This document shows, piece by piece, positions 24,444 through 33,422 of a DNA stretch of 64,000 nt. The position numbers and the translations under genes were made by a program. This DNA is from G963665405 sp963665405 (GTDB lineage Bacteria > Chloroflexota > Dehalococcoidia > Lucifugimonadales > G963665405). Positions within the stretch are counted from its first letter, which is position 1. Each line of letters begins with the position of its first letter. Under the pieces are notes generated by a model. That model was given only the letters and a program-made list of their open reading frames with translations, did not search any database and had not been told where the DNA came from. The stretch spans positions 1,240,001 to 1,304,000 of the forward strand of contig CAXXUH010000004.1 in NCBI GenBank assembly GCA_963665405.2. Reading direction: 5' to 3'.

Positions 24444-25299
24444 TAAGCTGCCGGATGCGGCCCGGCACCTTCGAGAGGATGCGAAGGAAGTACCCCTCGA
24501 ACGCCTGGCCGATCGACCCCTCCAACGCGAGCCTCCTGGCCTCTTTCGTCGTGTCGGCCACGAAAACGTCGCGGGCGATACGCCAGCTCGCTCGGTCCGG
24601 AGGCTCCGTGCCCGCCTCGCGGGCGCCCCGTTCGACAGACTCCCACTGTCCCTTGACGCCGTGCGTTGGAAGGAAGTTGATGGACATGGGGATCCAGCCC
24701 CGCGCCCCGGCGATCTCCAGGGTTTTCGACTCGGGCCGGGAGCCCGCCACGGCTATGGGGGGATGGGGGAGCTGGTAAGGCTTCACATGGAACGCCATGC
24801 CGACGTCGTCCATCGCCTCGGTGATCGTGAAATCCCAGAACTCATTCTTATAGCGGCCGGGGGTGGGGTCCTCCCAGAGCTTCAGCACCATGTCGATGGC
24901 CTGTCGCGCCATCTCCCTGTGGCGCCCCGACTGGAGGTCGAAGCCGGCCGCCAATATGTCCCCTGGGAACCCCCCAGGGCCCACTCCCCACATGAACCGG
25001 CCCTTGAGCATTTGGTCCAATTGGGCGATGCGATGAGCGAGATGAAACGGGTTGTGGCTCGGCATGCATGTGACGCCCGTGCACAGCTTCATGGTACGGG
25101 TCTCGGGGATGAGACGGGCCATGATCAGGTCCGGGGCTGGGATGTTCTCCCACCTAGAGGTGTAGTGCTCGCCCAGCCAGGTCTCGTGGTAGCCAAGCTC
25201 GTCGAGAGTGGCAAGCCGCTCGATGTCCATGTCGAGGGTGTCGGTCCAGCTCGCCGCCCCCGGTGGGTGCAGCGGCATCGTGAAGTCGCCTAGCAGCAT
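24403..25299 (-). pseudogene. LLM-class flavin-dependent oxidoreductase, 3' end removed by the IS
   Basis: 298 codons, of which about 285 are native. 'MLLGDFTMPLHPPGA---LATLDELGYHETWLGEHYTSRWENIPAPDLIMARL' and 'GVGPGGFPGDILAAGFDLQSGRHREMARQAIDMVLKLW' identify an alkanal-monooxygenase-type luciferase-like protein. The frame then runs from '--RIRQL' into the inverted repeat of the IS1380 element and ends 'SPNPPKDGLGDSP'. Full-length relatives carry on for some 80-100 more residues, including the last barrel elements. The missing part is not found on the far side of the IS. The stump may be inactive. Confidence 0.8.
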
Positions 25300-25609
25300 G
25301 GTCGGTGAGAGGTCTGGCAGCTCATCTTACGGGCCTCCGTCACGGGTCGAGAGTCATCCGTGACTTCGCGCCGGGCTGGCGCACCGGCGCTTGAGATACA
25401 AGGCGTGCTCGCCCGAGCATATCCTCTTCGAATCGCGGGAAGTAGCTTACATTCGTCACCGGCCGGGTGCAAGCTCCAAAGCCCGACGACGGCACCCGAA
25501 CCCCGATCCCCTCCACCGCGTGCGGGGGCGCACTTTGGTGATGGATGGAGTCGCAGGCCGGGCTTTGGTCGAGAGTCGGCCGTGGCTTCAGCCGAATGGG
25601 AGGACTTGG
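25300..25609. other. Intergenic region between luciferase-like gene and tRNA-His
   Basis: 310 bases. Open frames across it are short and Arg/Pro/Ser-rich without domain content. Some local inverted sequence is present, but nothing was recognised as riboswitch, RNA or gene. The promoter of the luciferase-like gene should lie at its left edge. Confidence 0.4.
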
Positions 25610-25684
25610 GGTGAGCGGAGGGATTTGAACCCTCGATCTCCAGGGCCACAACCTGGCGCCTTAACCAACTTGGCCACGCTCACC
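25610..25684 (-). tRNA. tRNA-His (anticodon GTG)
   Basis: Minus-strand cloverleaf with acceptor GTGAGCG/CGCTCAC and the extra 5' G (G-1) opposite a C discriminator, a hallmark of tRNA-His. Anticodon stem CCAGG/CCTGG with loop TTGTGGC gives GTG; T-arm GAGGGTTCAAATCCCTC. CCA is not encoded. Confidence 0.93.
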
Positions 25685-25776
25685 GCGATGCACGGAAATT
25701 CTAGCACCGGGCTAGGGGCTGGTCAACGGACCACAGGGCGCGCGCCGGCCCGTCTCCAGACGTGTGTCACCGGCCT

Positions 25777-27282
25777 CTAACCCTCTGCGAGCGACCTGGC
25801 CAGCCGGACCAGGGTCCTCACCATGACGCCGGTCCCGCCCTTCGTGTTGGCGCCCTTGACGCTGTCCGTAGTGGACGTTCCCGCGATGTCCAGGTGCACC
25901 CACGCGGCGCCGTCGGCGAACTCACCGATGATCATCGCGCCCGTTATCGAGCCGGCGTTGCGTCCGCCGACGTTCTTCATGTCGGCGACAGCGCTCTTGT
26001 ATTGGTCCTTGTATTCGGCGGGTGTCGGCATCGGCCAGATGTTCTCTCCCGCCTCTTTGCCCGCCTGGATCGTCCGATCGATCAAGTGCTGGTCGTTCCC
26101 GAAGGCCCCCGTGTAGCTCTTCCCGAGGGCGACTACCACGGCACCTGTCAGGGTGGCCACGTCGACGATCCTGGTCAGCCCCAGCGAACGGGCGTACGCG
26201 AGCCCGTCGGCCAGGACAAGTCGTCCCTCCGCGTCGGTGTTGTCGATCTCGATCGTCTTGCCGCTCATCGTCTTGACGATGTCTCCCGGCCGCTGCGCCT
26301 TGCCGCCCGGCATGTTCTCGGTGGCGGGCACGATCCCGGCCACGTTGAGCTTGGGCTTCAGCTGACCGATGACCCCCATCGCACAAATCACCGCGGCACC
26401 CCCCGCCATGTCGCCCTTCATGGTACCCATGTTGGCAGCCGGCTTGATCGAGATGCCGCCGCTGTCGAACGTGATCCCCTTCCCGACCAGAGCCAGGTTG
26501 TTCTCCGCGTTGTCGGGGTCGCCATCGTAGCGGAGTACGATGAGCTTGGGCGGCTGGTCGCTCCCCTGGGCGACCCCAAGCAGCGCCCCCATCCCCAGAT
26601 CGACCATCCGCTGACGGTCGAGCACCTCCAGCCGCAGGTCGCTTTCCCGCGCGACCTCGAGCGCCACCTCGGCGATCTGAGTCGGGGTCAGCTGGTTGGC
26701 GGGCTCGTTGACCATGTCGCGGCATCGGTTGGTCGCCGCCGCCAGCAGAGTCCCTTCTGCCACCCCACGCTCCAGCGCCGAGACCTTATTGGAATCCGAC
26801 TCGACCACCGTCAGGCTCTCCAGCTCCCGCCCGTCGCTGTCGTTTGCCTTGTATCTCCTGAAACGGTACAGGCCGAGGAGCGCGCCCTCGGCGATGGCTC
26901 TGCCGGAGACCTCGGAGTCGACACGGCCTATTCCCGCGCCATGTGCGATCGTCGCGGCGGAGTCGACCCCGAGCCTCCGGACGAAGCGTCCCGCGGTCCC
27001 CATGACGTGGCGGATCACGTCCGCTCCGAAGTCTTCAGACTTGCCCAGGCCGGCGACGATCACCCGCCGGGGCACCATCTTCCCAAGGGTGTGGATCAGG
27101 GTCATCTCCCCCTTCTTACCCTTGATCTCCCCCTCGCCGATCAGTGTCGAGATCGCACCGTCCAGGGCACGATCCACGGCTCCCGTAGCGCCGCCCGGCG
27201 AGGTGACGCCCTCGAACAGATTCACGATGATGGCTCCGGCCGGCTGCTGCGTTATGTCGCCGGACTCGACTCTGATCTCCAT
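25777..27282 (-). CDS. pepA: Leucyl aminopeptidase (M17 family)
   Basis: 501 residues from ATG 27280-27282, with GGAGGGCGG directly upstream; the frame is open far beyond (to 28662) but opposite a real gene. The N-terminal macro-like domain covers about 1-170. The catalytic domain has 'NEPANQLTPTQIAEVA', 'LVGKGITFDSGGISIKPAANMGTMKGDMAGGA' (metal-binding Lys and Asp), 'NTDAEGRLVLADGLAYA' (the M17 signature with metal-binding Asp and Glu), and the C-terminal 'AWVHLDIAGTS'. It removes N-terminal residues, typically Leu, from peptides in the cytoplasm using two divalent metals. It shares a promoter region with the divergent aminotransferase gene. Confidence 0.95.
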   Translation of the reverse strand: MEIRVESGDITQQPAGAIIVNLFEGVTSPGGATGAVDRALDGAISTLIGEGEIKGKKGEMTLIHTLGKMVPRRVIVAGLGKSEDFGADVIRHVMGTAGRFVRRLGVDSAATIAHGAGIGRVDSEVSGRAIAEGALLGLYRFRRYKANDSDGRELESLTVVESDSNKVSALERGVAEGTLLAAATNRCRDMVNEPANQLTPTQIAEVALEVARESDLRLEVLDRQRMVDLGMGALLGVAQGSDQPPKLIVLRYDGDPDNAENNLALVGKGITFDSGGISIKPAANMGTMKGDMAGGAAVICAMGVIGQLKPKLNVAGIVPATENMPGGKAQRPGDIVKTMSGKTIEIDNTDAEGRLVLADGLAYARSLGLTRIVDVATLTGAVVVALGKSYTGAFGNDQHLIDRTIQAGKEAGENIWPMPTPAEYKDQYKSAVADMKNVGGRNAGSITGAMIIGEFADGAAWVHLDIAGTSTTDSVKGANTKGGTGVMVRTLVRLARSLAEG

Positions 27283-27321
27283 CCGCCCTCCATGTGCAAA
27301 GGCTTGTTTCGGGGTGCGCTC

Positions 27322-27372
27322 ATTATACGGGAGGAGACCGGGGTTCGCTATGACACGGGCCTCTGCTATAAT
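27322..27372. promoter_or_regulatory. Divergent overlapping promoters for pepA and the GSA-type aminotransferase
   Basis: TATAAT on the plus strand at 27367-27372 (70 bases before the GTG at 27442) with TTCGCT at 27344-27349, 17 bases upstream. TATAAT on the minus strand at 27322-27327 (40 bases before pepA) whose -35 position (27345-27350) overlaps the other's. The two promoters share their -35 region, so they may compete for polymerase. Confidence 0.55.
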
Positions 27373-27441
27373 CCGCGGCAGGCTGCGGGTCGGCGACGAC
27401 GCGCCGAAGATAGGGCCCGCCGCCCGGCAAGGAGGAGTCCT

Positions 27442-28728
27442 GTGACCGAGAGGATGACGAGCGATTCGGAGCGAGAGCTCATCGACCGGGCCCACAAGCT
27501 CTTCCCCGGAGGCACCCTGGGCAACCTGACGACCGACGTGGTCATCCACGAGGGTCATGGCGCCAGGGTGTGGGACATGAGCGGCAACGAGTACGTCGAC
27601 TACATGCTCGGCTCCGGCCCTATGATCGTCGGCCACAGCCACCCAGAGGTCGTTGCCGCTGTAAGGGACCAGCTCGACAGGGGCACCACGTTCTTTGCCT
27701 CCAACGAGCACGCGATCCGTCTTGCCGAGGAGATCGTGAAGGCGGTGCCGTGTGCGGAGCAGCTGCGTTTCAGCAGCAGCGGATCGGAGGCTACCCTCTA
27801 CGCGATGCGGATCGCGCGGGCGTTCCGCAGGCGCGATAAGATCCTGAAGTTCGAGGGCGGGTTTCATGGGATGAACGACTACGCCCTCATGAGTATGGGC
27901 CCGCGCGAGCCCGCCGAGTTCCCCTCCCCGGTTCCCGACTCGGCGGGGATCCCTGCCTCGGTCCAGGGCGAGGTGCTCATCGCGCCGTTCAACGACATCG
28001 AGACCACCTCGGCGATCATCGAGCGGTACCACGACGAGCTGGCGGGCGTGATCGTCGAGCCGTTCCAGCGCGTCATTCCGCCGAAGTCCGGGTTCCTGGA
28101 AGGGCTCCGGGATGTGACCGCCACCTACGGGATCCCCCTCATCTTCGACGAGATCGTGACCGGGTTCAGGTTCGGCTACGGAGGAGCCCAGGAGCTCTAC
28201 GGCGTGACCCCGGACCTGTGCACCCTGGGCAAGGCCGTGGCGGGTGGTTTCCCGCTGACGGCGGTCACGGGCCGTGAGGAGATCATGGCCAATTTCGACC
28301 CCGCCACCCCGGTCAAGGAAGATTTCGTGCCCCAGGTCGGAACCCTGAGTGGCAACCCGCTTGCCGCCGTGGCCGGACTGAAGACCCTGGAGATTCTCCG
28401 TCGGGACGGAGCTTACGAGGGCCTCGCCTCGACCGGACGCCAGCTCATGGATGGCCTGCGCCGTCTGCTGAGCGAGGCGGAGATTCCCGCCAGCGTCGTG
28501 GGAGAGCCGGCCCTCTTCGATGTCTACTTCGGGGATGTCGAGATCGTCGACTACCGTTCGACGCTGAAGGCGGACACAGATATGCTCGGCCGGTTCAACG
28601 AGCTCCTGCTCCGGAACGGCATTTTCAAAGGGGAGTCGAAGTATTACCTGTCGACCGCACACGACGCGGCGGACGTCGCCAAGACCCTGGAGGCCTTCGC
28701 CCTCGCGATCGACGAGCTGAGGGGCTGA
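27442..28728 (+). CDS. Glutamate-1-semialdehyde 2,1-aminomutase-like class III aminotransferase
   Basis: 428 residues from GTG 27442, with GGAGGAG at 27431-27437. 'SDSERELIDRAHKLFPGGTLGN' and 'DYMLGSGPMIVGHSHPEV' are typical of the HemL-like branch. PLP contacts include 'SSGSEATLYAMRIARAF', 'LIFDEIVTGFRFGYGGAQE' and the PLP lysine in 'DLCTLGKAVAGGFPLTAV'. True HemL makes 5-aminolevulinate for tetrapyrroles, but many HemL-like proteins in Chloroflexota are amino acid racemases or aminomutases of other substrates. No heme genes adjoin, so the specific activity stays open. Divergent from pepA. Confidence 0.85.
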   Translation: MTERMTSDSERELIDRAHKLFPGGTLGNLTTDVVIHEGHGARVWDMSGNEYVDYMLGSGPMIVGHSHPEVVAAVRDQLDRGTTFFASNEHAIRLAEEIVKAVPCAEQLRFSSSGSEATLYAMRIARAFRRRDKILKFEGGFHGMNDYALMSMGPREPAEFPSPVPDSAGIPASVQGEVLIAPFNDIETTSAIIERYHDELAGVIVEPFQRVIPPKSGFLEGLRDVTATYGIPLIFDEIVTGFRFGYGGAQELYGVTPDLCTLGKAVAGGFPLTAVTGREEIMANFDPATPVKEDFVPQVGTLSGNPLAAVAGLKTLEILRRDGAYEGLASTGRQLMDGLRRLLSEAEIPASVVGEPALFDVYFGDVEIVDYRSTLKADTDMLGRFNELLLRNGIFKGESKYYLSTAHDAADVAKTLEAFALAIDELRG

Positions 28729-29295
28729 TCCCCGATCGGGAGGAGGCTCGTTCGGACGTCGGCGCTCCGCGTGCCGGAAACCGGACTCCGCGTGGCGATT
28801 CGCTCAATGGCCTCATTCGTATTGCCGAATACCGTTCAGTTTGGCGGCTGAGACGACGCAATGCTGCGCCCTGGTTAGCGTTGTGAAGCGGAGCCTGCAA
28901 CGTCCTCGGAGAAACGAAAAGAAGGGCTCAAAACACCTTGACATGTTTAGGGGTTGCTCATAAGGTTGATCCTGGGGCTCTAAAGGCAAGTGGCCAGAGT
29001 TACGGGCCCCTGGGTGGTACGGGCGACCGGCGAGACCTCCTTTCAGAGCGCTAACGATCCCCCTCTCGCTCGGGAGCACTAGACCGGTGCCATCCGGTCG
29101 CTGGATTAGGCTCTCCCCCGGGTTTACGCCCAGATCGGTCTACTGCAGGAGTTTGGACCTCATCTACAGTCCCCTCTTGCGCGCTTGGGGCCTGCTATGC
29201 GACTACTCGACACCCTCCCGTCCGATACGGTGGCCCGAGCCAAGGTAGCTCTCGTTGGACTGGGAGCGGCGAACTAGCCAGAGAGGAGTCTCCAC
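28729..29295. other. 567-base intergenic region with a possible sigma-70 promoter
   Basis: No convincing protein frame; the open frames translate to Arg/Ser/Pro-rich sequence. A consensus TTGACA at 28938-28943 is followed after 17 bases by TAAGGT (28961-28966), a fair -35/-10 pair pointing rightward, more than 300 bases before the next gene. The sequence after it (about 28970-29270) could be a long leader or a small RNA. I could not match it to RNase P, tmRNA, SRP, 6S or a riboswitch class. Confidence 0.4.
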
Positions 29296-30132
29296 TTGAA
29301 GATCGGATCCACTTCAATAGACGTCGTCACTGATGGCACTTTCCTGATGGACGGCGGGGCCGTATTTGGCCAGGCACCGAAGACGGACTGGTCGCTCCAG
29401 GCGAAGCCGGACCGGCAGAACCGCGTCAGGCTGGGCCTGAACTGCCTGCTCGTTCAGACCGACAAGATGAACATCCTGGTCGACACGGGAGCGGGCCTGA
29501 AGCGGACCGAGAAGCTGAAGGACGACTACGGCCTCAATGGCAACAAGCTGGTCAAGGGACTCAAGGCCGTCGGAGTCACCGGTGGAGACATCGACGTCGT
29601 CCTGCTGACCCACCTGCACTTCGATCACAGCGGCGGGTGCACGAAGCTGGACAGCGCCGGTAACGCCGTTCCGACCTTCCTCAAGGCGACGTACATGGTG
29701 CAGAGGGCGTGTTGGGAAGAGGCAATAAACCCCAACGAGCGGCAGAACGGGTCACTCTATCCTGAAGACTTCATGCCGCTTGAGAAGAAGGGCCTGCTCA
29801 CACTCCTCGACGGAGACACGGAGATCGCGCCCGGAGTCGTGGCCAAGGTAACCAGCGGCCATTCGGCCGGCCACCAGATAGTGCTCGTGGAGTGTGGGAG
29901 CGAGCGGATAGCCTTCCTCGGGGACCTGATCCCCACGGCCTATCACCTGCCGCTCACCCGAATCGCCGCCTTCGACCAGGTGCCCAACGATACCCTGGAG
30001 CAGAAGCGTCAGCTACTGAAAATGGCGGCCGACGGGGGCTGGCTCCTCGTCTTCGGGCACGGAATACAGCATCGCGCGGGCTACATGGAGCAGCGGAACG
30101 GCAGGGCAACGCTACGTCCCGTGGAGATGTAA
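29296..30132 (+). CDS. Metallo-beta-lactamase-fold hydrolase
   Basis: 278 residues from TTG 29296, with AGAGAGGAG just upstream. The metal motif HxHxDH appears as 'LLTHLHFDHSGG'. Further His ligands lie in 'VTSGHSAGHQIVLV' and near the C-terminus 'LLVFGHGIQHRAG', and 'IAFLGDLIPTAYHLPL' carries the bridging Asp. The family includes lactonases, thiolesterases and phosphodiesterase-like enzymes. The 'GSERIAFLGDLIPT-YH' pattern is frequent in AHL-lactonase-like members, but the substrate is not determinable. It stands alone after a long leader region. Confidence 0.88.
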   Translation: MKIGSTSIDVVTDGTFLMDGGAVFGQAPKTDWSLQAKPDRQNRVRLGLNCLLVQTDKMNILVDTGAGLKRTEKLKDDYGLNGNKLVKGLKAVGVTGGDIDVVLLTHLHFDHSGGCTKLDSAGNAVPTFLKATYMVQRACWEEAINPNERQNGSLYPEDFMPLEKKGLLTLLDGDTEIAPGVVAKVTSGHSAGHQIVLVECGSERIAFLGDLIPTAYHLPLTRIAAFDQVPNDTLEQKRQLLKMAADGGWLLVFGHGIQHRAGYMEQRNGRATLRPVEM

Positions 30133-30139
30133 GACCTCA

Positions 30140-30243
30140 TAACACGAAATCCCTTTCCAACTCTCCCCGACTGGGACAGACGGCTGGGCGTCCATGGAGG
30201 AGCGGTTCCGCCGCACGAAATCCCTTCCACCCATGGGGGAAGG
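30140..30243. repeat. Short intergenic repeat with two 'CACGAAATCCC' copies
   Basis: CACGAAATCCCTTTCC near 30143 and CACGAAATCCCTTCC near 30215 form an imperfect direct repeat about 70 bases apart, with CCCATGGGGGAAGG after the second copy. This resembles the dispersed intergenic repeats common in these genomes. No gene is present between the MBL hydrolase and mtaB. Confidence 0.4.
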
Positions 30244-31563
30244 TTAGGATGGGGGGCCCAGGACCTCGGCCGAGACCACGTTCTTCTCGAAATCCCCAAG
30301 GCGGGCCCGGGTGATCGTGTTGCTTAAGGCAAGCCGGCTGCGAGCCCTGACCCGGATGTAGTTGTCGGTAAGGCCCGACCAGAGCGCTCCGCCCTCCCCT
30401 TTTACCGCCTCTTCCCATAGCACCGGCCTGACCTCTCCCTTGAATCCGCCCCTGAAATCGGCGGCGCCGGACCGCGACAGATCCAGCAGCCTCTCCATGC
30501 GCTCACTCTTGGTCTTGCCGCTTACGGTCCCTCCGAAGTGCGCGGCGCTGGTGCCCGGCCGCGACGAGTATGGGAAGACGTGCATTGCCGCGAACCCTAC
30601 CCGCTCGCAGAGCTCGGACGTATCCTCGAAATCTCGCTCGGACTCTCCGGGGAATCCGGCGATCACGTCGGTCGTGATCGCGACGCCGGGGACGCTGTCC
30701 CGGATCATGTCGACGACCTCTCCGAAAAGCCCTCTTGTGTAGCGACGGCGCATCCGTTGGAGCACGCCGTCGCTCCCGCTCTGTAGCGGGAGGTGGAAGT
30801 GCGGACAGAGCCTGCCGTCCGACCAGAGCCGTATCAGCCCGGGGGTGATCTCCTGGGGCTGAAGCGACGATACCCTGAGGCGCTCGATGCCGGTTCGCTC
30901 CAGAACTAACCGCACCAGACCCTCGAGCGTGATCCCGTCCAGATCGAAGCCGTAGGTCCCGAGCTGAGTGCCGGTGAGCACGACCTCTCTGTACCCGCTG
31001 GCGACGTGATCGTCGATCCGCGCCAATATCTCTTCTGGCGGGATGCTCCGTTCCCGCCCCCGGACCCTGGGGACGATGCAGTATGCGCAGACCTGGTCGC
31101 AGCCCTCCTGTATCTTGACCGCCGCACGGGTTCGAGCGATCCGAGGCGCGAGCGGCTGCACGTCGTCTCCGACGGCGCAGGGTACGGGCGGACCGCCCCG
31201 CCACTCGCTGACCCGGCGCACCAGCGTCGGCTTGTCCGTGTTGCCGATGACCAGGTCGACCTCGGGCAGCTTTTCGAGCTCGGCAGGCGCCCTCTGGGCG
31301 AAGCACCCGGTGGCCACGATGGTGGCCCCGGGGTTTCGCCTCCGAGCCGCGCGGATGGCGCGCCGTGCCTTCCTGTCGGCGACGTGGGTGACCGTACAGG
31401 AGTTCACCACGTAGATGTCCGCCGGCTCCAGCGTGGAGACGAGCCGGAACCCGGCCCGCGCGAACTCGGAGGCGACGACGCTCGAGTCGGCCTGGTTCAG
31501 CTTGCAGCCGTGAGTCTCCACGGCGACAGTTTGGGTCCGAGTGAGGTTTGAGTGAGCCGGCAT
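30244..31563 (-). CDS. mtaB: tRNA threonylcarbamoyladenosine methylthiotransferase MtaB
   Basis: 439 residues from ATG 31561-31563. The N-terminal UPF0004 domain shows 'VETHGCKLNQADSS', 'VNSCTVT' and 'VATGCFAQ', giving three Cys for an auxiliary 4Fe-4S cluster. The radical-SAM core has 'KIQEGCDQVCAYCIVPRVRG' (CxxxCxxC), and the C-terminal TRAM domain covers about the last 65 residues. It adds a methylthio group to t6A37 of ANN-reading tRNAs. 'THGCKLNQ' rather than 'T-GCQMN' separates MtaB from MiaB. It has its own well-formed promoter. Confidence 0.93.
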   Translation of the reverse strand: MPAHSNLTRTQTVAVETHGCKLNQADSSVVASEFARAGFRLVSTLEPADIYVVNSCTVTHVADRKARRAIRAARRRNPGATIVATGCFAQRAPAELEKLPEVDLVIGNTDKPTLVRRVSEWRGGPPVPCAVGDDVQPLAPRIARTRAAVKIQEGCDQVCAYCIVPRVRGRERSIPPEEILARIDDHVASGYREVVLTGTQLGTYGFDLDGITLEGLVRLVLERTGIERLRVSSLQPQEITPGLIRLWSDGRLCPHFHLPLQSGSDGVLQRMRRRYTRGLFGEVVDMIRDSVPGVAITTDVIAGFPGESERDFEDTSELCERVGFAAMHVFPYSSRPGTSAAHFGGTVSGKTKSERMERLLDLSRSGAADFRGGFKGEVRPVLWEEAVKGEGGALWSGLTDNYIRVRARSRLALSNTITRARLGDFEKNVVSAEVLGPPS

Positions 31564-31605
31564 GGTGGCCCTTTCTCTGCTGCTCGGGAGGGTGCCCGAC
31601 ATGGT

Positions 31606-31635
31606 ATTATAGGGACGGCTTCGGAACCCCGTCAA
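31606..31635 (-). promoter_or_regulatory. Sigma-70 promoter of mtaB
   Basis: Minus-strand TTGACG (31630-31635), an 18-base spacer, and TATAAT (31606-31611), 42 bases before the ATG. Close to consensus in both boxes. Confidence 0.65.
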
Positions 31636-31811
31636 CGCGGACGGCGCCTCGGAACGACCGCCTTCCGAGGTCTTGCGGTGGGACGCAACCCGTCAACCTG
31701 TGGAGAGAACAGCGGCGCCCCGCCCCCTTTTTCGCGAGTGGATCGGTGTGACCCTCGGATTCCTTATCGCCCTCCCGTCTGACGGGCCAGGACTTCGGCA
31801 AAGCCAGTGGA

Positions 31812-33065
31812 GTGGACCAAGTGACGAACAATCGAGTGGTGATAACCGGTATCGGGCTGGTCAGCCCGGTTGGCCTTAACGCGAAGACCACCTGGGATAA
31901 CCTGATCAGCGGCAAGTCGGGAATCGACCACATCAAGTCGTTCGACACCGATGGGCTGGCGACGACGATCGCCGCCGAGGTAGACGGCTTCGATCCTGTC
32001 AACTATATGGGGCTGAAAGGGGCGCGGCGGGTGGACCGTTTCACCCAGCTCGCCGTTGCCGCCGCGATGGAGGCGGTCGAGCAGGCCGAGCTCAAGATCG
32101 ACGACAGCAATGCCGACCGCGTGGCGGTGCTGATAGCCAGCGGGATCGGAGGCATCATCACGCTGTCCAACCAGATCGAGGTGATGCTCAGCAGAGGCCC
32201 TTCCAGGGTCAGCCCGTTCTTGGTCCCGATGATGCTACCCGACATGGCTTCGGCGCAGGTTTCCATGAGCCTCGGGGCGAAGGGGCCGAACTTCTCGACG
32301 CTGTCGGCCTGCTCGAGCGGCGCAGACTCCGTGGGCCAGGCGTTCGAGCTGATCCGGAGGGGAGACGCCGATCAGGTGCTGGCCGGAGGGACCGAGGCTG
32401 CGATCTGTCGCATCGGGATCGCCGGGTTCAACTCGGCTCAGGCACTGTCAAAGCGCAACGACGAGCCGCAGAAAGCCTCTCGGCCGTTCGATGCCGAGCG
32501 CGACGGCTTCGTCCTTGGCGAGGGAGCCGCCGTCATGGTCATGGAGAGCATCGACAGCGCGACGAATCGCGGCGTGGAGCCTATCGGCGAGATCGTCGGA
32601 TATGCTGCCACCGCCGACGCCTACCACGTGACCCATCCGGCCCCCGATTGTGAGGGGTCGGCCAGGGCGATGAGACTGGCCCTGGAGCAGGCGGCTCTGA
32701 AACCCCACGAGATCGACTACATAAACGCTCACGGCACCTCGACCCCGATCAACGACAAGTATGAGACGATGGCGACCAAGGCCGTCTTCGGCGAGGATGC
32801 TTACAAGATCCCGATCAGCTCGACCAAGTCGATGACGGGCCACCTGCTTGGGGCCGGCGGTGCCCTGGAGGCTGCGATCTGTGTCATGGCCATCGCCAAC
32901 TGGGCGGCGCCGCCCACAATCAACCTGGAGGTTCCCGACCCGGATTGCGACCTGGACTACACTCCCCACGTTCCTCGTCGAGGCCAGATCAAGACGGCGA
33001 TGAGCAACTCGTTCGGTTTCGGTGGTCACAACGCCTCCCTGGTCTTCCAGGCCTACGAAGCCTAG
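31812..33065 (+). CDS. fabF: 3-oxoacyl-ACP synthase II
   Basis: 417 residues from GTG 31812; a second GTG at 31821 is an alternative start. 'RVVITGIGLVSPVG' opens the thiolase fold. The catalytic Cys lies in 'TLSACSSGADSVGQAFELI', and the His pair in 'INAHGTSTPINDKYE' and 'KSMTGHLLGAGGALEAA'. The C-terminal 'AMSNSFGFGGHNASLVF' is classical. It elongates acyl-ACP chains by malonyl-ACP condensation in fatty acid synthesis. No other fab gene is adjacent; the flanks are MtaB (divergent) and a repeat-rich intergenic region before recJ. Confidence 0.92.
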   Translation: MDQVTNNRVVITGIGLVSPVGLNAKTTWDNLISGKSGIDHIKSFDTDGLATTIAAEVDGFDPVNYMGLKGARRVDRFTQLAVAAAMEAVEQAELKIDDSNADRVAVLIASGIGGIITLSNQIEVMLSRGPSRVSPFLVPMMLPDMASAQVSMSLGAKGPNFSTLSACSSGADSVGQAFELIRRGDADQVLAGGTEAAICRIGIAGFNSAQALSKRNDEPQKASRPFDAERDGFVLGEGAAVMVMESIDSATNRGVEPIGEIVGYAATADAYHVTHPAPDCEGSARAMRLALEQAALKPHEIDYINAHGTSTPINDKYETMATKAVFGEDAYKIPISSTKSMTGHLLGAGGALEAAICVMAIANWAAPPTINLEVPDPDCDLDYTPHVPRRGQIKTAMSNSFGFGGHNASLVFQAYEA

Positions 33066-33422
33066 CCCAACGACGGAACATGGGATGTGCGGATCCCGAC
33101 AAGTCGGGATTGCCGGGAGGCTGGGGGTTCCCCTTAGATATTTCTGACCACCTTCCGGGCCAGGAGAGGCGTCACAGGGAAGCCTGGCACGATGGCGACA
33201 TACGGGGTGTCCAGAGGGGCGGAGCCCCTTTGCAAGGAGTCTGAGGGTTTCCCTCAGATATGATTTCTCCCCCCTTCCTGGCCAGGAAGGGGGCCAGGGG
33301 GATGGTCGACAGGGTCTTTCAGCACCCTGTAGGGAACCCTCTGTAGTCTCGTTGACACCCGGTCGCGTGGCCTGTGCCACAGGCTGCGGCATCCTCACAT
33401 CACCTGAGGGAACAGGCCCCGC
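33066..33422. repeat. Intergenic hairpin repeats before recJ
   Basis: Contains a compound repeat: AGGGGC/GCCCCT hairpin (33215-33229), then TCTGAGGGTTTCCCTCAGA (33240-33258, 8-bp stem), then a perfect 24-bp palindrome centred at 33281/33282 (12-bp stem, 33270-33293). A diverged version lies at about 33119-33175. The first two hairpins recur at 40448-40491. No gene is seen in these 357 bases. Confidence 0.65.

Noticed and set aside
25762..28728. A 988-codon plus-strand frame covering pepA and the aminotransferase gene
   Set aside because: Only its 3' 428 codons (from GTG 27442) are protein-like. The first half is antisense to pepA and reads as His/Arg/Asp-rich nonsense.
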